This document shows, piece by piece, positions 7,650-16,335 of a stretch of 64,000 bases of DNA. The notes under the pieces are model-generated. The model saw only the letters and a program-made list of their open reading frames with translations. It did no database searches and had not been told where the DNA came from. This DNA comes from Pseudomonas sp. RSB 5.4 (GTDB lineage Bacteria; Pseudomonadota; Gammaproteobacteria; Pseudomonadales; Pseudomonadaceae): assembly GCF_037126175.1 (NCBI RefSeq), contig NZ_CP146986.1:4039001-4103000 (forward strand). Reading direction: 5' to 3'. The first letter of the stretch is position 1. Each line of letters starts with the position of its first letter. A program made the position numbers and the translations under genes.

Positions 7650-10600
7650 TCAACCGAGGGCCGTTTTCTCCAGGTGTTCAAGGATGATCGGATACACATC
7701 CACCACCGCGTTCTTGCCGAACATGCAGTCGATGTGGCCGTAGCCCGGCACCACATGCCGGCTGTAGCGCTCCGGCCCGTGGACTTCGCAGACTCGCTGG
7801 TAAGTCTTCAGCGTGCTTTCTGGCAGGTAACACTGGTTCTCCGCACCGCTGATAAAGCAGATCGGCATGCTCAGCCGGTCGAAGTGCGGCATGTACACAT
7901 CGTTGCCTTTGAAATCCACCAGATGCCCTTTGCGCACGATCAGCGCCAGGTGCTCGAAGGTCTCGATGTTCGACTCGCCGAACAGTTCGTGCAGGTTGTC
8001 GTGCAGGGTTTCGTTGAGGGTGTCGTGGCGATACAGCGAGGCGTACATGAAGGTGATGCGGTGGCACACCGGATTGGTGCAATAGCCCTGCGCCTCGATC
8101 CGCGCGTAGCCGTTGAGGGCCTTGTCGTAGAGGCGGTTGAACCAGTTCTCCTTGCTGTCGGCGTAAGCCGTCATCGACTTGATGCCGATCGCATCGAGCA
8201 TGCCCGGCAGGTGCAGACCGGCCTTCAACCCGGTAGCCGTGGCGACCACGGTGTCAGCGGCAATCTGCGAGCAGACCACCGAACGCACGCCCTGCAGCCC
8301 CGCCAGCAACGACATGAAGAACGTGGTCGCGCCGTAGCAATGCACCACGCATTGCACGTCTTTGGCCTGGGTCTCCTGCTGAATCTGCGCAATGGCAGCC
8401 TTGAAGTCGTACTGGGCGATCTGGTCGCCGTTCCATTCCTTCTTGCTCGCCGGCAGCAGAATGCTCACGCGGAAATCCAGCAGCCACACGTCGTAGTCGT
8501 GCTTGCACAGGTACTCCAGCAGGTTGGTCTGGATGGTGTCGGTGGAAAAGATATTCGACCCGACCCCCAGGCCATGCACCAGCATCACCGGGCCTTTGCT
8601 GCCGGCCTGATATCGGGTCAGGCGCAGTTCGACGCCGTCCTCGGTGGGGAAGAAATGCACCGCCGGGGTCGGCGCATCCAGCGGCCGTTTCAACCGTGGC
8701 GGCGCGTCGGGATTGAAGTAGACATCACCGGCAAACACTCCGCCGTAACTCTCCCAGAGGATTCCGGCGAAGAACTTGCCGAAGCGCGCCAGGCCTTCGA
8801 TGCGCTCGCGCTCGTTGCGCGCGTTGAGCACTTTCATGGTGGTCATCTGCTTGGCGAAATCGGTCGGATGAATGTGCATCACCCCGGAGCCGATCACCTC
8901 GCCGCTCTTGTCCGGCCCGCGATACAGGGTCACGTACAAGGTGCTGGTGTCGTGCCAGATGTTCAGCACGCCGTTATCTTCCGGCACGGTTTTGAAGGCG
9001 CTGAAGAAATAGTCGTTACCGTCCTCGGCGGTCAGTTTCATGTCGTATTTCATGTGCCGCGTGTCGACCTGCTGCTCGAATTGCTCGAACAAATTGAACA
9101 CGCCATTGCTGGCGGTCAGCGGCTGTGGCGACAGCGCCGGGGCATTCACGGTGCCGACGATAGTCGCGGCGTGTTCCGGTTCCTTGATCATCCGGTTCAG
9201 GTCATTGGCGGTGATGGTCAGGGTGAAGTCGATCGGCGAATTGTCCGCCTCGCCGCGTTTGGCCGCCGCTTCGTAGACTTTCAGATCGGTGCTTTGCGCG
9301 GCGGTGAAGGCGCGGGAGAAATAGCCTTTCATGGTCTCGGTGAACTGCACGCCGAGAGTCGGTGGTGCCACCTGTTTGCGCGGTGCCGACGGCAGCGTGT
9401 AGTCGATCTTCCAACCCCGGTCGGCGGCCAGCAGGCCCATGTTGCGTTCACTCACGGCGGAGATGGTCAGCAGCGGATTGACCGCCAGCGAGGTCGGAAT
9501 CACCGCGCCGTCAGTCACGTACAGACTGGCATAGACATCGGTGCCGGCCGCGCCACTGAACACCTGGCCTTTGTGATTGACCACGCCTTGCGCGGCGTCC
9601 TCACCCATCACGCAACCGCCCAGCGGATGCACCGAGACGATGCTGTGCTTGAGCAGTTTGGTCCAGATCGGATTCTCGACCCAGACCCCGCCCAACGCCT
9701 TGGTGCTCTGGTACAGGCGTTCGTTGCCGAGCTTGAAGTTTTCCTGTTCGCCGACGCCCGGCCAGTCGATACGCAACTGGTCCTTGTTGTCGAGAAGCAT
9801 CCGGCCCTGGCCGCTGTCGTGGCTCATGATCAGGTAGGTCTGCATGTTGTGCAGCGCGCCGTAATAAGGCCCGCGCAGGAAACTCTCGGCCTCGCGCTCC
9901 TTGTAGCCGAGCTTGCCGCTGAAACTGTCGTCAGTGGCCACACCGATCATCTCGGCAAACCCGGCCATCGCCGGCACCATCGGCCGGCCGAGGGCGCCGG
10001 GGATCGAACCTTCCTCGATGACCATGCGGCTGCGCCAGTCACCTTCGGTGCGCATGTCGATGATCGAAGTGATGCACGGGCCAACCGGCTGCAGCTCCTT
10101 GGCCGAGTGCGCGCCGAAACCGATGCCGTTGATGGTCTGCTCGCAGTTGTGGCCGAAGCCGAGAATGTCACCGTTGCCGCTCATGTTCTCGCCGAGCTGA
10201 CCGGACATCACCAGGCCCTTGTCCCGCGAGCGCAGAAGAATCTCGGTGGAGCCGAGGGTGCCGGCGGAGACCACGACGATATCGGCCTTCACAAACAAAG
10301 TTGGCGCGTCGAATTTCTCGCGACCGCTGTCGAGATACTGGAAGTGCACGATCCAGCCATCGCCATCGCGCTCCAGATAGCGCACCTCGGCCTGACAGAA
10401 AATCTCCGCGCCGTGGTTCCAGGCGTCTGGCAGATAGTTCATCAGCGTGGTGTTCTTGGCCTTGTTGTTACAGCCCGAGACACAGTCGCCGCACTGATTG
10501 CACGGCAGCTGTTCGACGCCGACGTGGTTGAGGTTGTTCGGCAGTTTGTCGAAGGTCACGTTGATCGGCGGCTTGTAGAAATGCGCGCCCTGCTTGAGGT

Positions 10601-11102
10601 AGTCCGCAGATTTTTTGTTGGCGTCGAGCTTGGGCAGGTTCGGCGCGTTGTTCGGGTACGGATTGGGCTTGAGCATTTCCCGGGCGCGGGCGTAACCGTC
10701 CTTGAGCAAGGTGTCGCGGTGTTCGCGCACGGCTTGAGGCCAGCGTGGGTCATCAAATACCCCGGGCTCGGGTTCAAGCGCGACGTTGGCATTGATCAGC
10801 GATGTGCCGCCGAGGCCGCAACCGACCACCACGTTCTGCTGCGCATTCACGTGCAGGTCGAACAGTCCGGTGCGCGAACCGATATGGCCGTCGGGGTCGT
10901 GCACCTGCAATTCTTCGGTCGCGGCAATCATCGTGTTGGGGTATTCGCCGGGCTGGATCTCCCGGCCCCGCTCCAGCAGGCACACCTGCTTACCCGCCCT
11001 GGACAGGCGCGACGCAGCAATGCCGCCGCCATAACCGGAGCCGATGACAATGACGTCGTAGTGTTCCTTGATCTCGCTGATGGGCGTTGCGATGCGTGTC
11101 AT
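7650..11102 (-). CDS. GMC oxidoreductase / alpha-beta hydrolase fusion protein
   Basis: This 1150-residue protein joins two enzymes. Residues 1 to about 560 form an FAD-dependent GMC (cholesterol-oxidase-like) domain with the dinucleotide motif GSGYGGG (21-27), a four-cysteine CxxCxxCxxxC cluster of ferredoxin type, and C-terminal HPLGG and NPLLTIS elements. A middle region of about 240 residues resembles no domain I recognise. The last third is an alpha/beta hydrolase with an oxyanion-type HGLG and a probable catalytic triad of Cys922 (in VHCYG), Glu1088 and His1123; the usual nucleophile is serine. The family is annotated as cholesterol oxidase-like, but no steroid genes lie here. It probably heads a transcript with the cytochrome and phosphoesterase. 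A possible promoter (TTGACT, 17 bp, TTCACT, minus strand) lies at 11367-11395. Confidence 0.85.
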   Translation of the reverse strand: MTRIATPISEIKEHYDVIVIGSGYGGGIAASRLSRAGKQVCLLERGREIQPGEYPNTMIAATEELQVHDPDGHIGSRTGLFDLHVNAQQNVVVGCGLGGTSLINANVALEPEPGVFDDPRWPQAVREHRDTLLKDGYARAREMLKPNPYPNNAPNLPKLDANKKSADYLKQGAHFYKPPINVTFDKLPNNLNHVGVEQLPCNQCGDCVSGCNNKAKNTTLMNYLPDAWNHGAEIFCQAEVRYLERDGDGWIVHFQYLDSGREKFDAPTLFVKADIVVVSAGTLGSTEILLRSRDKGLVMSGQLGENMSGNGDILGFGHNCEQTINGIGFGAHSAKELQPVGPCITSIIDMRTEGDWRSRMVIEEGSIPGALGRPMVPAMAGFAEMIGVATDDSFSGKLGYKEREAESFLRGPYYGALHNMQTYLIMSHDSGQGRMLLDNKDQLRIDWPGVGEQENFKLGNERLYQSTKALGGVWVENPIWTKLLKHSIVSVHPLGGCVMGEDAAQGVVNHKGQVFSGAAGTDVYASLYVTDGAVIPTSLAVNPLLTISAVSERNMGLLAADRGWKIDYTLPSAPRKQVAPPTLGVQFTETMKGYFSRAFTAAQSTDLKVYEAAAKRGEADNSPIDFTLTITANDLNRMIKEPEHAATIVGTVNAPALSPQPLTASNGVFNLFEQFEQQVDTRHMKYDMKLTAEDGNDYFFSAFKTVPEDNGVLNIWHDTSTLYVTLYRGPDKSGEVIGSGVMHIHPTDFAKQMTTMKVLNARNERERIEGLARFGKFFAGILWESYGGVFAGDVYFNPDAPPRLKRPLDAPTPAVHFFPTEDGVELRLTRYQAGSKGPVMLVHGLGVGSNIFSTDTIQTNLLEYLCKHDYDVWLLDFRVSILLPASKKEWNGDQIAQYDFKAAIAQIQQETQAKDVQCVVHCYGATTFFMSLLAGLQGVRSVVCSQIAADTVVATATGLKAGLHLPGMLDAIGIKSMTAYADSKENWFNRLYDKALNGYARIEAQGYCTNPVCHRITFMYASLYRHDTLNETLHDNLHELFGESNIETFEHLALIVRKGHLVDFKGNDVYMPHFDRLSMPICFISGAENQCYLPESTLKTYQRVCEVHGPERYSRHVVPGYGHIDCMFGKNAVVDVYPIILEHLEKTALG

Positions 11103-11454
11103 GAGACTGATCCTTTCTCAGGCTGATGGGGCAACTCTGCGGTTGCCTGCAATCAATGGGCGAACGAGCACCTGGCCTCCGGGGCAAACCCGGCGACAGC
11201 ACAGCGGTATGAACAGGAATCGACGCTACAGACGAGCGTGTTGATTGGTTGCGCGACGTAACGTGCGCTTGCGTGGCGAGGGGGTCGGGCGATGTGGCCG
11301 GCTATCCATCATGCGTTCTCCCAGAACCAGATGTGGATAAGTGATAGCGATCCTTGTGCAATGTCCAGTGAAGACAGGCACCGCATCCAAGTCAAGGCAA
11401 CGCCTTAGAACTGTATGAAATCTGATCAATTGCTGTTTGGACTATGCCTGGCGG

Positions 11455-12030
11455 GGCCTGCAGGGTTTGGCGAACAAGTTATCCACATAGCCACCCACAG
11501 CAAATGGGGGGAACTGTGGATGAGTGGAAAAATAACTGACTGATTTGTGAAGAAAAATCGTGACTTATCCGGAAGGACGGATTGCGCGCCGGATTGGCTG
11601 TTTTTTAATCAACACCCTGCAAGCCACGTTTCACTTGGCCTGTAGAGGATGGCGAACACGTTATCCACAGAAGCGCCAACAGACTTCGGGGGTAACTTTG
11701 CGGATGCTGTGGAAAAGCGCTGAGGGCTGTGTGAAATCGGGGTTTGCGCAGGAATTATCAGCCTGAAAAGCCAAATTGATCACTTATTGAACAAATCTCT
11801 ACAGGCCACGTTTTATATGGCTTGCAGCGGACAGCGAACATCTTGTCCACAGAAGCGCCAACAGAGATTGGGGGCAACTTGCAAAGTTATTCAGAAGAAA
11901 AAGCCCGGAAAAACCGCGACTTAGGTTGGTCGTTTTTTGAGCTAAGGCTTGGAGGGCTTGATCGGCGTGGGGTGCAGGGATGGGCGAACACGTTATCCAC
12001 AGTTCCGCCAACAGGGATTGTGGGTAAACA
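11455..12030 (+). repeat. Degenerate tandem repeat (about 182 bp period) carrying DnaA-box-like 9-mers
   Basis: Four diverged copies share a core GGCGAACACGTTATCCACAG followed by GCCAACAG and a G-run with TAACT. The 9-mers begin at 11479 (TTATCCACA), 11661 (TTATCCACA), 11843 (TTGTCCACA) and 11993 (TTATCCACA), so spacings are 182, 182 and 150 bp. Inverse copies occur at 11332-11340 (perfect), 11515-11523 (TGTGGATGA) and 11708-11716 (TGTGGAAAA). TTATCCACA is the consensus DnaA box. Three further perfect copies lie in the adjoining etfB and etfA genes (12523, 13468 inverse, 13727). Confidence 0.75.
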
Positions 12031-12033
12031 CTA

Positions 12034-12227
12034 CCCCTCACCCCAGCCCTCTCCCAAAGGGAGAGGGAGCCGACCGCATCGCCTGTTCAAACTCCACCGA
12101 CCTGAACGAACATTGTGATCTCAGGCTTGGCCAGACCAAGGTCACTGCGCAATCGCAGGTCGATGTAATTAGCCAATACCACTAGGTCGATCCCCTCTCC
12201 CTCCGGGAGAGGGCTAGGGTGAGGGGC
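12034..12227. repeat. REPIN, CCCTCACCC...CTCTCCC family
   Basis: The left arm (12034-12068) reads CCCCTCACCCCAGCCCTCTC and closes as a hairpin. The right arm (about 12191-12227) is its inverse and ends GGTGAGGGGC. A spacer of about 120 bp separates them, just downstream of the etfB stop codon. Confidence 0.8.
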
Positions 12228-12230
12228 TTT

Positions 12231-13001
12231 TCAGCGAACAACCCCTTCTTCGATCAGTAGTTTGAGGATCGCTTCCGCCCCGGCCTGCGCGGTGACACCC
12301 TTGAGCACTTGTCCACCGCCGCCACTGGCTTTGGCGGTGGCAGCTTTCATGCGGTCCGCACCGCTCTTGGCCTTGATCACCTTCAGGCGTTTCGGCCGTG
12401 GCTTGGCCGGTTGCAACATCGCGACGGCCAGCAATTCATCGTCGACGATTTCAACGTTGTCGGCGTTCAACACGCCACGCTGCGCCGGGCCATACGCACT
12501 CTGCCGCGGCTTGGGTGCGGCGTTATCCACAGTCGCCAGAAACGGCAGGCGCACCTTCAAGCGCCGCCGCTGGCCACGGGGCAAGGCTTGCAGCACCAGC
12601 GCCGAACCGTCGGTGATCGACTCGACCTGCGCCAGCCCCACCACCAGCGGCCAGCCCAGCCCTTCGGCGAGCAGGAACGGCAACATGCCCGAGCCTTCGC
12701 CGGTTTCCGCCTGAGTGCCGGTCAGCACCACCTGGGCGCCGGCATCACGCAGATACGCGGTCAGCGCCGGCAAGGCGTCGGCGCCAGCGGGTTGCTCCAG
12801 CACATGCAGCTGTTCCAGGCCCATGCCCAGATAGGCGCGCAGCGCCGGTTCCGCGACATCCCCGGCATGCAGCACTTGCAGGTTATCCCCAGCCAGTTGC
12901 AGGCCCAGTTCCACGGCGCGGGCGTCCTGTTCGGCGCGGCGTGGCCGGCCCGATGTCGGGTGCGCACCGATGGAAACCAGACTGATGATCTTTGTGCTCA
13001 T
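12231..13001 (-). CDS. etfB: Electron transfer flavoprotein, beta subunit (DgcAB-linked)
   Basis: This 256-residue EtfB-type protein begins MSTKIISLVSIG and has the AMP/nucleotide-binding fold of the ETF beta family, including the TGTQAETGEGSG stretch near the middle. The ATG at 13001 is preferred because AAGGA lies seven bases upstream, giving a 10 bp gap after etfA; an earlier in-frame start would overlap etfA. It corresponds to PA5401. With EtfA it would take electrons from the dimethylglycine demethylase flavoprotein and hand them to the quinone pool. A perfect DnaA-box 9-mer lies inside the gene at 12523-12531. This is a second, pathway-specific ETF; the housekeeping pair is elsewhere in Pseudomonas. 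Confidence 0.9.
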   Translation of the reverse strand: MSTKIISLVSIGAHPTSGRPRRAEQDARAVELGLQLAGDNLQVLHAGDVAEPALRAYLGMGLEQLHVLEQPAGADALPALTAYLRDAGAQVVLTGTQAETGEGSGMLPFLLAEGLGWPLVVGLAQVESITDGSALVLQALPRGQRRRLKVRLPFLATVDNAAPKPRQSAYGPAQRGVLNADNVEIVDDELLAVAMLQPAKPRPKRLKVIKAKSGADRMKAATAKASGGGGQVLKGVTAQAGAEAILKLLIEEGVVR

Positions 13002-13011
13002 AACCCGTTCC

Positions 13012-14232
13012 TTAAGCCGCATCGCGCTTGGCTTCGCTGCGGTAAGCCGCTACCGCCGCGATCAACGCCTGAAGAATTTCTGCGCTTTCGCCAATCACCG
13101 AAAGATCGGCGCGTTTGATCATGTCGCAACCGGGGTCGAGATTGATCGCCACCACCTTGTCGCAGGCACCAATGCCCTGCAGGTGCTGGATCGCCCCGGA
13201 GATACCCACAGCCACGTAAACACGCGCGGTGACCCAGGTACCGGACGCACCGACCTGCCGATCACGCGCCATGAAGCCGTCGTCCACCGCCACCCGCGAG
13301 GCGCCTTCGGTGGCGCCGAGCGCCGCTGCGGTCTGGTGGAACAGCGCCCAGTCCTTGACCCCGTTGCCGCCGGAGAAAATGAATTCGGCCTCGGCCATCG
13401 GAATCGCCGCCGGATCGACCGCCACCGCGCCAAGATCCTCGATCCGCGACAGGCTGCGCGCAATCGTTGTGGATAACTCCACCGGCAGGGCTTCGTGACG
13501 GGTTTCGCTGACCGGCTCTGCGCATTCGGCGGAAGCCAGAATCAAGCGTGCGACCGGCCGCGCCAGGTCTTGCAGGCCTGCGCCGGCGCGGCCGATGCAT
13601 TGCTGATCCTTGACCTGCCACACCCGCGTCGCCGGGCGTTCGCCCAGTGCTGCGGCAAAACGCCGACCGAGTTCACCGCCACCGCTGCGACTGTCCGGCA
13701 GCAGCCAGTGGCGCGGGTTGAACTGGTTATCCACAGCCCGCAGGCCCTGCACCCGTTGCTCCGGTGCATAACCGCTGAATTGGTCGCCCTCCAGTACCAG
13801 CAAGCGATCAACGCCGGCCGTGGCGAAGGCGTTCTCTTTGTGTTCGCCAAACACCACCGCCAGCACCGCGCCGTCGTTGCCGGCCAATTGATGAGCGAGG
13901 CCGAGCAAGTCGCGGTCGTGGCTGCTCAAGCGACCGCCGACCATGTCCGGCACCACGCTGATGTAGAACGCCGGGGCCGGTACCTGATGCAGCGGCAATT
14001 GCACTGCAACCGTGGCCGAGCGTTTGACCGCCCCGCCCTGTTGCGCGCCGCTGCGGTCGATCCGTTTGATGCCGTTGGGACCGATGAAACCGATGCCGTG
14101 CAGGTTCTTGCGGATGACGCCATTGGGGCCCATCCAGCTGTGTTGCGCCGGTTGCATCGCCGCGTGCAACGGGTGCAGGCGGTTACGCGCAATCCATTCG
14201 GCGCGTGGGTCGCGGCGGATAATGTCGCTCAT
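13012..14232 (-). CDS. etfA: Electron transfer flavoprotein, alpha subunit, with N-terminal extension
   Basis: The C-terminal half carries the FAD-binding signature of EtfA (SGGNGVKDW, RQVGASGTWV, VGISGAIQHLQGI, NLDPGCDMIKRADLSVIG). At 406 residues it is about 90 longer than canonical EtfA. The extra part is at the N terminus and contains two similar GPNG[VI] segments (about residues 35-39 and 51-55) followed by a basic patch. The start codon overlaps the dgcB stop by one base, so the genes are translationally coupled. It corresponds to PA5400 and pairs with EtfB as electron acceptor for demethylation of dimethylglycine. Two perfect DnaA-box 9-mers lie within the gene. Confidence 0.9.
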   Translation of the reverse strand: MSDIIRRDPRAEWIARNRLHPLHAAMQPAQHSWMGPNGVIRKNLHGIGFIGPNGIKRIDRSGAQQGGAVKRSATVAVQLPLHQVPAPAFYISVVPDMVGGRLSSHDRDLLGLAHQLAGNDGAVLAVVFGEHKENAFATAGVDRLLVLEGDQFSGYAPEQRVQGLRAVDNQFNPRHWLLPDSRSGGGELGRRFAAALGERPATRVWQVKDQQCIGRAGAGLQDLARPVARLILASAECAEPVSETRHEALPVELSTTIARSLSRIEDLGAVAVDPAAIPMAEAEFIFSGGNGVKDWALFHQTAAALGATEGASRVAVDDGFMARDRQVGASGTWVTARVYVAVGISGAIQHLQGIGACDKVVAINLDPGCDMIKRADLSVIGESAEILQALIAAVAAYRSEAKRDAA

Positions 14233-16181
14233 CAGTGGGCCTCCGCAGGTTCACGTTTGGCCGGTGCAGTCGGCTTGCCTGGCGCGGCGTCTTCGAGCAG
14301 CGCATCGGCCACCAGCTCGGCGATGTCCTTGATCAACGGACGCGGTTCGACCACGCCTTCGAGCATCGCCGTGCACTGTGGACAACCCACGGCCACCAGC
14401 TCGGCGCCGGTCTCGCGGATGTCGTCCATGCGCATGTCGGGAATCCGCTGCTTGCCCGGAATATCGGTGATCGGCGCGCCGCCACCGCCGCCGCAGCAGC
14501 GCGAGCGGAAGCCGGAACGTTGCATCTCTTTGACCTCGATGCCGAGGGCGCGCAGCACTTCACGCGGCGCCTCGTACTCGCCGTTGTAGCGACCGAGGTA
14601 GCACGGGTCGTGATAGGTCACGCTGTTGCCTTTGTGCTGACCGAGATTCAGCGCACCGGCCTGGATGATCTCCGCCATGTAGCTGCTGTGGTGCTGGACG
14701 AGGTAGTTGCCGTCGAAGGCGCCGTACTCGTTTTTCAGCACATGGAAGCTGTGCGGATCGCAGGTGACGATGCGGTTGAAGCTGTATTTGGACAGGGTCT
14801 GGATATTGCGTTTGGCGAGCAACTGAAAGGTCGCTTCGTCGCCCAGACGACGGGCCACATCGCCGCTGTCGCGTTCCTCCAGGCCGAGTACGGCGAAGTC
14901 GACTTTCGCGGCTTTCAGCACTTTGACGAACGCGCGCAAGGTGCGTTGGTTACGCATGTCGAAGGCGCCGTCGCCGACCCAGAACAGCACGTCGGTGGAT
15001 TTCTTTTCGCTGAGCAGATTGAGGTTCAGATCCGCTGCCCAGTTCATCCGCCCGCCCGGGGCGAAACCGCCGGGGTTGTCGGTGGCGATCAGGTTCTCGA
15101 GAACTTCGGCACCCTTGTTCGGGGTCGCGCCTTTTTCCAGAGTCAGGTGGCGGCGCATGTCGACGATGGCATCGACGTGCTCAATCATCATCGGGCACTC
15201 CTCGACGCAGGCGCGGCAGGTGGTGCACGACCACAGGGTCTCGGCATCGACCAGACCGTTGACGATCGGTTGATGCGGATTGCCGCTGTGTTCGCCAATT
15301 GGCTTGCCCGGATACGGGCTGCCGGCGAAGTTGGCATCGGTGCCGCCAGCGAGGCCGACGACCATGTCCTGAATCAACTTTTTCGGGTTCAGCGGCTGGC
15401 CGGCAGCGAAGGCCGGGCACGCCGCTTCACACTTGCCGCACTGCACGCAGGCGTCAAAACCGAGCAACTGGTTCCAGGTGAAATCCTTGGGTTTTTCCAC
15501 GCCCAGCGGTGCGGATGGATCGTTGAGGTCCAGCGGCTTCAAACCGGTGGAACGACCGCCGCCAAAGCGTTCGGCGCGGCGGTGCCAGGCCAGGTGCAGC
15601 GCGCCGGCGAACGCGTGCTTCATCGGCCCGCCCCAGGTCATGCCGAAGAACAATTCCGACACGCCCCACAAAACGCCAAGCCCGAGAATCGCCGCGAGCA
15701 ACCAGCCGCCGAAGTTCTCCGGGAGGATGCCGGCCACCGGCAGGGTCACCAGGAAGAACGACGCGGAGAACGCCAGCAGGCTTTTCGGCAGGCGCATCCA
15801 CGGGCCTTTCGACAGGCGTGCCGGCGGATTGAGCCGGCGCCGGTAGACGAAGATCGCCCCGACGAACATCACTGCCGTCATCAGCAGCAGCGCATAGCCG
15901 AGGATACGGTTATGCAGTCCGAAACCGTGCACCAGAATCGCCAGCACGATCGACGCCACCGCACCACCGGCCGTGGCGACGTGAGTGTTGGCGATGTATT
16001 TGTCCCGCGCCACCACGTGGTGCAAGTCGACCATGTAGCGCTTGGGCATGGCGAACAGGCCGCCGAGCAGATCGACCTTCGAGGCCCGGCCCCGACGCCA
16101 CATGGCCACCCGCCGCAACGCGCCGAGGACACCAAGGCCCAGGGCGGCGAACAACAGGATTGGAAGAAGGGTGTTCAACAT
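14232..16181 (-). CDS. dgcB: Dimethylglycine demethylase subunit DgcB, membrane iron-sulfur protein
   Basis: DgcB (649 residues) starts with a DUF3483-type membrane region (hydrophobic segments near 4-20, 72-88, 95-112, 135-150 and 160-180). Two [4Fe-4S] motifs follow (Cys245/248/251/255 and Cys319/322/325/329). The C-terminal half has CCG-type heterodisulfide-reductase motifs, including HDPCYLGRYNGEYE and RCCGGGGG. It probably carries electrons from DgcA/ETF to the respiratory chain during conversion of dimethylglycine to sarcosine. It is the PA5399 equivalent, sits between dgcA and etfA, and overlaps etfA by one base. Confidence 0.92.
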   Translation of the reverse strand: MLNTLLPILLFAALGLGVLGALRRVAMWRRGRASKVDLLGGLFAMPKRYMVDLHHVVARDKYIANTHVATAGGAVASIVLAILVHGFGLHNRILGYALLLMTAVMFVGAIFVYRRRLNPPARLSKGPWMRLPKSLLAFSASFFLVTLPVAGILPENFGGWLLAAILGLGVLWGVSELFFGMTWGGPMKHAFAGALHLAWHRRAERFGGGRSTGLKPLDLNDPSAPLGVEKPKDFTWNQLLGFDACVQCGKCEAACPAFAAGQPLNPKKLIQDMVVGLAGGTDANFAGSPYPGKPIGEHSGNPHQPIVNGLVDAETLWSCTTCRACVEECPMMIEHVDAIVDMRRHLTLEKGATPNKGAEVLENLIATDNPGGFAPGGRMNWAADLNLNLLSEKKSTDVLFWVGDGAFDMRNQRTLRAFVKVLKAAKVDFAVLGLEERDSGDVARRLGDEATFQLLAKRNIQTLSKYSFNRIVTCDPHSFHVLKNEYGAFDGNYLVQHHSSYMAEIIQAGALNLGQHKGNSVTYHDPCYLGRYNGEYEAPREVLRALGIEVKEMQRSGFRSRCCGGGGGAPITDIPGKQRIPDMRMDDIRETGAELVAVGCPQCTAMLEGVVEPRPLIKDIAELVADALLEDAAPGKPTAPAKREPAEAH

Positions 16182-16228
16182 GGTGAAGCTCCCACCAGTA
16201 CAGCCTGGAGAAACACGGTCTGCATTAC

Positions 16229-16317
16229 TGTGGGAGCGGGCTTGCTCGCGAAAGCGCTGGATCAGTCAACTCATGCAGAACTGACAGAATGCATTCGCGA
16301 GCAAGCCCGCTCCCACA
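16229..16317. repeat. REPIN between dgcA and dgcB
   Basis: Arms TGTGGGAGCGGGCTTGCTCG (from 16229) and its inverse (ending CCCACA at 16317) form a long stem. The element lies inside the dgc operon and could stabilise or attenuate the transcript between dgcA and dgcB. Confidence 0.9.
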
Positions 16318-16335
16318 GGGGTCATGTGCAAGTCC

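Larger units (their letters stand above)
11103..12230. other. 1.1 kb non-coding region between the GMC operon and etfB
   Basis: No open frame here has protein features. The stretch contains the presumed GMC-operon promoter (11367-11395, minus strand), a degenerate tandem repeat with DnaA-box-like 9-mers (11455-12030) and a CCCTCACCC-type REPIN (12034-12227). The 98-codon frame across 11822-12118 merely translates the repeats. Confidence 0.7.

Noticed and set aside
7647..11126. A very long open frame on the plus strand opposite the GMC fusion gene
   Set aside because: It mirrors the minus-strand gene codon for codon, has no domain motifs and is a by-product of GC-rich codon bias.
11332..12001. 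Chromosomal replication origin
   Set aside because: DnaA-box-like 9-mers are present, but there is no dnaA, dnaN, rpmH or AT-rich unwinding region; oriC in Pseudomonas lies next to dnaA.
11822..12118. A 98-codon frame in the non-coding gap
   Set aside because: It translates the tandem repeat and REP arms (PSPQPSPKGRG is the usual REP translation), with no SD.
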